A DNA stretch of 64,000 bases from Rana temporaria (Eukaryota; Chordata; Amphibia; Anura; Ranidae). The translations under genes and the position numbers were made by a program. The notes under the pieces are model-generated. The model was not told the DNA's origin. It did no database searches and saw only the letters and a program-made list of their open reading frames with translations. Within the stretch, counting starts at the first letter, position 1. Each line of letters starts with the position of its first letter. Positions 58,206-64,000 of the stretch are shown piece by piece. The stretch is from NCBI RefSeq assembly GCF_905171775.1, contig NC_053492.1, forward strand, positions 280,460,938 to 280,524,937. The letters run 5' to 3'.

Positions 58206-58835
58206 AACTACCCTCTATTTTCAGAGTAAAAAAGTGAGTGTTATATGCCAATAAATACAGTATTTTGCAGGGATCCAACAATACATTACAGCTGTTAAAT
58301 GACATTGTTTCCTTTTGAAATTTAATTTTGCTGCTCTCATTCATTGCACTATGTATGGCTGTGTAAGCAGCCTTACATAGTTTGGGGCGTGGATTTAGCC
58401 CCATGAGCCATGATTAACCAATGGCACACCTGCCTTTGTCCAATCATGGCTCTCACATCAGAGCATGATGAAATTGGCCAAAGCATGCAGTGCGATCTTG
58501 CAGTGCATTGGCAATCTTGCAGTGCATTATCGGACATTCCGCGGGCACTCGATTTTCCCGCAAACGTCCCATAATGTTCTAAATTCGGTGAACAGGCGAA
58601 CATCGGGCTCATCCCTATTATCTAGCAGTTGTTACCTAAATAAAGGACAGAGCATAATTCTAACGTTACAAGATACATTTATATACTGTATTAAATAATA
58701 CATATTATTTTTACATTTAATTTGAATCTTATATGATTTTTACTGTGACTTATTCCAGGGATTGCCAGGATTACCTATAGTGAGACATTTAAGGGGTGTT
58801 CTTTAATGGTGCAATGAGCTTTAAAATACTCCTGA

Positions 58836-59204
58836 TGCCGCATATACACGACCGTTTTTAATGTCATGGAAAAAACTACGTTTTTCTCAACGTGATTCTT
58901 GTCAAGCCTGCCTTGGATACACACGATTGTGAAAAGCAAAGCGCGGTGACGTACAACACGTACGACTGCACTATAAAGGGGAAGTTCCATTCGAATGGCA
59001 CCACCCTTTGGGCTGATTATGCAAATTTCCCTTCTCATAACTCGACGTGAAAAACTTTGAGAAAAAAAGAGCAGGTTCTACATTTTTAATGCCCATTTTT
59101 CTTGTCGAGAAAAATGCTCTGGAGCCTACACACAATTGTTTTCAATGACCAATTTAAAAAATGTCAGTTTTCTCGTCATGAAAAACGGTCGTGTGTACAC
59201 GGCA
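58836..59204. mobile_element. MITE with TGA duplication, TGCCGCATATACACGACCG ends
   Basis: TGA at 58833-58835 and 59205-59207; right end CGGTCGTGTGTACACGGCA. The TGA target differs from TAA/TTA of the related elements. Confidence 0.85.
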
Positions 59205-59207
59205 TGA

Positions 59208-60892
59208 GTGTTAGGGAAGCTCTTTTAACTATCCTGGATCTTTGTTAGAATGGCCACTCATATTTTTATTTATTTTTTACTGAAAATAAAAAAAGTTTTT
59301 TTTTTTTATAAAAATTGTATGGCAATAGAAAAATAAGGATCAAATATACAAAAAAGAAAAGAAAAACACAAATACAAAGAACATACAAATACACGCTAAA
59401 CTACCCTAAACACAATAAAGGAGTAGAACACAAAAAAGTGCAAAATCTTTGCCCTTCAAAGCATAATATCAGTTTGGATGGTATGACCCTTTATTAATCA
59501 GTTCTTGGAAATTATATTCAAAATGTTCTCTTATGTTAATCTAGGCTCAAGCATCCTAATATCATGATTGCAGACACTCTTTGTTTTATATGAGTGGAGA
59601 TTAAGGTGATTATATGGTACTAATAAGCACTACTGATTTAAAGTTATGTTGAGATTTTGAGTGTGAATACAGCTCAAATTATTTGTGGCTTAATTTCTCT
59701 GTTACAGAAAATTTATTTCTATGTGCTCCAACATTTCACTTGCTCTATGAGTTATTTTCTTCTGCAAGAGGACAGTCAAGCCTCCGAGGTCACAGCAAAG
59801 CTGAGTTGTTTATCCCAGAAGAACAATGCTTAGGTCAGAGTTCTACTTTTTTACTAAACAGTAAAAGCCAAAACTATCGAGCGGTTTATATGTGCCCTAT
59901 TCTGTTCTATCAGTGCAAGAAGATTGCAGCTATTAAATATGTTTTACTGCTTTGTAAATGTTTTTGAATAGAAAATTGTGCATTCAATTTTGATAAACAT
60001 GACTTCAACTGTTTAATAGTGTTGCTGGATGTATGGTGTCTAACATGTAATTAATGTATAAACCTGTTCAAAAAAAGAAATGGATAGTTAATGTCTAAAT
60101 AAATTTGTATTTGCAGGAACCACAGAAACACACACATTGATTTTGGTATGTGTTTAGTGAAATTTACAGAGAAATGTTTATAAGGTCAAAAATCGGCAGA
60201 GGCAAAAGAAGATGAAAATAAGGGGCTAATCAATGGCAGTGTAGAGCTATATGGAATGTTGAAGTATAATACAGATAAATTCCTATTTATGACTTAAACA
60301 TATTTTGAATGCAAAAGGTATAGTTGCAGTTAGTAGGAAAAGAATATAAAGGATTCATAGGTGGGTCACCTTTTTGATTTAAATAACATGTATGAATAAT
60401 GTATTATCTGACTCTAGATAATGTGATCATGTATTATTTAAATAAAGTTCTTCAGTACCTTAAAGTAAACTTGTGCCCAGGCTATACACATTGAAGTATT
60501 TATATATTTTTAGCAAGAAATATATTAGCTTTAAAACAAGCCATTAATGACCTATGTAACTGAAGGCAATGTAGGGCAATTCATCATCAAAGTTCAAAGC
60601 TGAAGCATAGAATGAGTTCTTAGCACAGCTGATCATCATCCCCTCCAGTCACTACTGGGAGGGAGGAGCAAGGTGAGCTGAGCAACTTAAAGAACAAAAT
60701 GCACATCTTCAGTCCTTCTGCTGTGTTATTTGAACAATTTCTTCATAGTGCCAGAATCTACAGAGGTCAGTGAGGGCTTGTTTTAGAACTGAACTACAGG
60801 CCATCTTAAGCTCCCCCCCTCCAGTTCCCCCTCAGTCATAAGCATTTTTTAGGTGTTTTTAAAAATTAAGTTTATAACAGCCAGTGCTCACC
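59208..60892. other. Intergenic or intron sequence, nothing recognised
   Basis: About 1.7 kb, AT-rich, with an A-rich stretch at 59285-59440. No exon of the PEVK type and no repeat ends. Confidence 0.5.
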
Positions 60893-60896
60893 TTAA

Positions 60897-61219
60897 AGTG
60901 GTTGTAAACCTAGTTACACCACTTTTACCTACAGGTAAGCTTATAATAAAGCTTACCTGTAGGTACTGGAAATAGGTCACGATTGTGCCATTTCTAAAGG
61001 TCCCGTGCTGTGACTGGCAGCTCTGGCCAGTCACAGAGCCCCTCAAAGATAAGGGGTGAAGATGGATGCGGTCACCAGCAGGGACATCGGGGACATCGTG
61101 GGCTTCATTTGCAGGTAAGTGCAACATAATGGGCTAGTGTGCGATGCATACTACCCCATTATGATTTTACTTTGCAGGAGAAAAAGAGGAAGTAAAACCC
61201 ATCAGGGTTTACTTCCTCT
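60897..61219. mobile_element. TTAA-flanked element, AGTGGTTGTAAACC ends
   Basis: TTAA at 60893-60896 and 61220-61223; right end GGTTTACTTCCTCT. A hairpin (TACAGGTAAGCTTATAATAA and complement) lies near the left end. Confidence 0.75.
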
Positions 61220-61223
61220 TTAA

Positions 61224-63800
61224 CCTGTAGTCTTGCTCCAACATCCCAGTCTTCTGATCAAAATATGGGCAGGTACCTCTAGAAGTGGTTACACTAATGG
61301 TGTGGCCACTGGTCAAGCACTGATGAAAGTTCATGCTTGATGACATTGACTACAGGAGCTGTGATATAGTGAATAGTCCTTCAGTAGACCGGTTGTCATG
61401 GCCAAAAAATGATGTGAAGAAAGATTGTCGGATCAAGGATTCAAGTTAGCCTTACTAAGTACTTGAAACTTTATTTTAAAAATCACTTACAAACCTCCAT
61501 CTGTCAGCTTTCATTTACTGCTTGTAAATATTTAACCACCCATAGTCTGGTCACAGGTTCGCTTTAATACTCTCCAGTTCCTGAATTATGGCCACTGACA
61601 GCAATATGCTATGATCACTTCATATTCCCTGGAGCTTCCTGTCCTCTATTTTAGTGTTTCTTTAGTTTAACACTACTAGATACAGGTAGGAGGAATTGCT
61701 GAAATAAATGCTGCATCAAGGACCATATTATGTTTGTTTTTACATATTTACAGTTTTTTTTTTTAGGCCATCACCCATTACCCTGACCAAGGGTGATACG
61801 TTCTCTGCCCGAATGTTTGATTTTTGTAAAAAAAAAGTGCAAATATAAGCAATATGCTATATGGGTGATTACAAAACATAAAGTAGTGTAAAACAAAATT
61901 CTAATGCTTATGGGTTAAAGAGAAAGATGAAGGAGAAGTATACTGTATATGTGATAAATTCAAACACACGGCTAAACAAGGTCATTGCACTCACACAGTT
62001 ATACTGAGGTTAGTATTCAACGTTCAATAAATGTGCTTAAAAACCTGGCTAAAGATGGAATTTCTCAGCTGAAAGTTCTTTAACAAAATGCAAGACACCT
62101 TACCAGACACAAATGACAATAGCAACATTTTATTTAGCATAATTTCCAAGGTTACATATATTTAATAAATAGAAACAAAATGGACAACACCCTATCCTTC
62201 TTGGAGCCACGGGTAGACATTTCCATTGATGAGGTCTGGTGTTTGATGAAACAGGTTATGGGAGTACAAACGCAGCAGAGAGTTAGGAGCATTCACCCTG
62301 CCGATGGCAATTTTCCTGGTTCATTCCGGAGATATGCTGGAAGTGATATGATAGGGAAATGATGTGGATCCAAGAGGGAGGTAAGTAAAACAACACATTT
62401 AATTTCTGTACAGGAAACACTAATTTTGAGCCACCAATTAGTCACACACATATAATTAATCGGCAAACAACACACATAAAAAACATACAGCGATAACCAC
62501 ATACAAAATGATGCTTCATACATGTTAACATATATAATTTTGGATGGAAATTATAATAATAAAATACCAGAGATTATGATTTGACACAGCACATATAGTT
62601 ATCAAGCCTTGATTTTCACTACTAAATCTGCTTTAATGGGTTCTTTTTTTTCTCTTCTTAAAGAGGAGTTACAGCCTTTAGATAAGCACATAAAATATAT
62701 CAGCTTAATGCCATTATTATTATCAATATGTGAAAAAGGCTTGTTTTCTATATATATTTTGTATTTATATGTGTACATGTGGAGGTAATAATGAGGAGGC
62801 TTGCTGAATCTTTTTATCTCAACCATGCTTAGCCTAGGCTAGGCTGATTGATAATTTTCTATTTATTTTTTAATGGTAAGAAAGTTGTGCTCTAGTAATG
62901 CGATTTGTTTATGTTGAGATATACCTATTTGATTCATGTGAAGTGAAAATTTTGATGAACACAAAAATAGAGTCACAACATTTCATACTAGTGTATTTTG
63001 ATTTGTGAAAACTCAAATTGTATTATGCACTTTGAGACCAAAATACAGAATGTCCAAAACTGCTGTTGATTATTTCCTGTAGCAAGCAAATCAGTTCTCA
63101 ATTCCAGGCACCAGAATGATCAAAGAGAGAACTTAATTGTTTGCCAGGATAAAAACAGCCATAAAATCCAATTTTAAGTCACAGAAAGAGATATTCAGTA
63201 TTATTAAAATTGCATTAAAAACCTTAATTCTCATAATTATACTTCCACTTTCCTGTTATAACAGTTGAGCAGTGTGTCTAAATATAACTGTGCTCGAGAG
63301 TTTGAACTTGTAATCAAACAGATCTGTTCAGACATGCCCCTCTTCCTCCACACTACAAGTTACAAACTTCACAACAAGTCTCTGGGGGACACTTGCTATG
63401 AGGAATGTGGCTATTACTCATCTAGACACTGAATAAAAAGTAACACCGCTAACATCCTCCTGTCAGATATACTGGCTAGTTCAAACACTGCTGCTGGGTC
63501 CCTAAAAAGAGAACAGCAGGCCCGTCCATATAGCCACAAATGTTTTGGAGGACCATACACTAATATAGGGAAGTACAACACAAATGATCACAAAATGGCT
63601 GCTGCTGGTTCTCCACCCATCAGGAAAGCCCCTCTAGAATGATTCATTCATGTAGGGTTTTATCATAGAGGTCGCTCATCTATAGCGGCACAGAGCTCTA
63701 GAGTCAGAAGGCTAGAAGTGTATTTTCACATGCTACAAAAAATGCATTTTAAGGCATGTTCAAGTGAAAAATAAATCTGAAGAGGTACAGGACTATAAGG
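61224..63800. other. Intergenic or intron sequence, mostly plain
   Basis: About 2.6 kb with no repeat ends. An open plus-strand stretch at 62180-62362 followed by a GTAAGT is noted as a finding but not called as a gene. Confidence 0.45.
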
Positions 63801-63819
63801 AGAAAAAAAATGTTTTATA

Positions 63820-64000
63820 CCATGTGAAATGACGGCGGGGCGGTGCTACTCATGTTCTGGGACGCCGTCATATGACGGCGTCCCAGAACGCCCACTCTCG
63901 CGGGCCCGTGGGGGTCTTTAATGTACTATACTGTCTGTTCATGATATCAACCACAATATTGCTATGTATGTTGTTTTGTTATTGATGATCTTACAATAAA
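63820..64000. mobile_element. Left end of a hairpin-bearing repeat, cut by the window
   Basis: AAATGACGGCGGGGCGG is followed by a palindrome at 63855-63890 (arms GTTCTGGGACGCCGTCAT and ATGACGGCGTCCCAGAAC). Looks like the end of a MITE that runs past the window. Confidence 0.5.

Larger units (their letters stand above)
57108..58260. mobile_element. TA-flanked MITE hosting two other MITEs
   Basis: TA at 57106-57107 and 58261-58262; ends CCGTATTTATCGGCGTATAA and TTATATGCCAATAAATACAG. Its own sequence is short once the two insertions are removed. Confidence 0.75.
53864..58617. mobile_element. Outer hAT element, 4.75 kb with nested insertions
   Basis: TAGGGATGAGCCGAACACCC at the left end and GAACATCGGGCTCATCCCTA at the right end. 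The 8-bp duplication TTATCTAG is perfect (53856-53863 and 58618-58625). Within it lie another hAT (54075-55788) and a TA-flanked MITE (57108-58260) that itself holds two MITEs. After subtraction about 1.9 kb belongs to the element itself. No transposase frame; the long ORF at 55989-56663 crosses module repeats and is not a gene. Confidence 0.9.

Noticed and set aside
60120..60150. Possible plus-strand exon with TTTGCAG before and GTATGT after
   Set aside because: 29 bp is not a multiple of three, the composition is not PEVK-like, and it is on the opposite strand from the exon series.
1..64000. tRNA, rRNA or small nuclear RNA genes
   Set aside because: No cloverleaf with A and B boxes or conserved rRNA or snRNA segments was recognised on reading both strands.

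Overview
This is a 64 kb piece of vertebrate nuclear DNA, not a microbial accessory region. It is AT-rich, has no dense coding, and most of it is made of transposable elements. The families (L1/Tx1-type and CR1-type LINEs, hAT elements starting TAGGGATGAGC, TTAA-flanked and TAA/TTA-flanked MITEs, a Tc1 element, a split-repeat element) point to an amphibian. The many MITEs ending in ...CGTGTGTACGCGGC suggest a true frog (Ranidae), but that assignment is inference from memory of repeat types.

Host gene. Between 9984 and 30957, on the minus strand, lie nine short exons that all begin and end in phase 1, have clean AG/GT splice sites, and encode Glu/Lys/Val/Pro-rich peptides (consensus about E-P-E-K-E-E-x-V-V-V-P-x-P). 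Eight are 42 to 51 bp. One (17937-18407) is 471 bp and holds a tandem array of a 13-residue PEVK unit. This looks like the elastic PEVK section of a titin-like muscle protein; titin is my best guess, but the identity is not proven because the classical PPAK motif is missing. No exon was found from 30958 to 64000 or from 1 to 9983, so these stretches are intron or lie outside the gene.

Repeats, left to right. 1-5257: L1/Tx1-type LINE whose ORF2 is open except where a 1.5 kb, nearly perfect palindrome with a 16-bp target duplication interrupts it. 5258-8465: decayed CR1-like LINE split by a TAA-flanked MITE and by a hAT element with a perfect 8-bp duplication. 8568-9802: hAT transposase remnant. 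11514-13104: large foldback. 15900-16620: solo LTR. 19589-30900: MITEs, minisatellites, a C-rich tract, and a minus-strand L1 remnant. 32166-34947: a TTAA element, an L1 tail and two small MITEs. 35193-39689: an element with split direct repeats (A1 ... B1-A2-B2), as in Ngaro-type tyrosine-recombinase retrotransposons, filled with 31-bp and 16-bp satellite arrays and without a recognisable ORF. 43377-45204 and 53864-58617: hAT elements carrying further elements inside them, the second a stack at least three deep. 47782-50205: minus-strand hAT transposase remnant. 52198-53346: Tc1 remnant. 58618-64000: mostly unannotated sequence with two MITEs.

The most notable items are the in-exon PEVK minisatellite, the split-repeat element with satellite cargo, the palindromic insertion in an otherwise open LINE, and the nested hAT stack.
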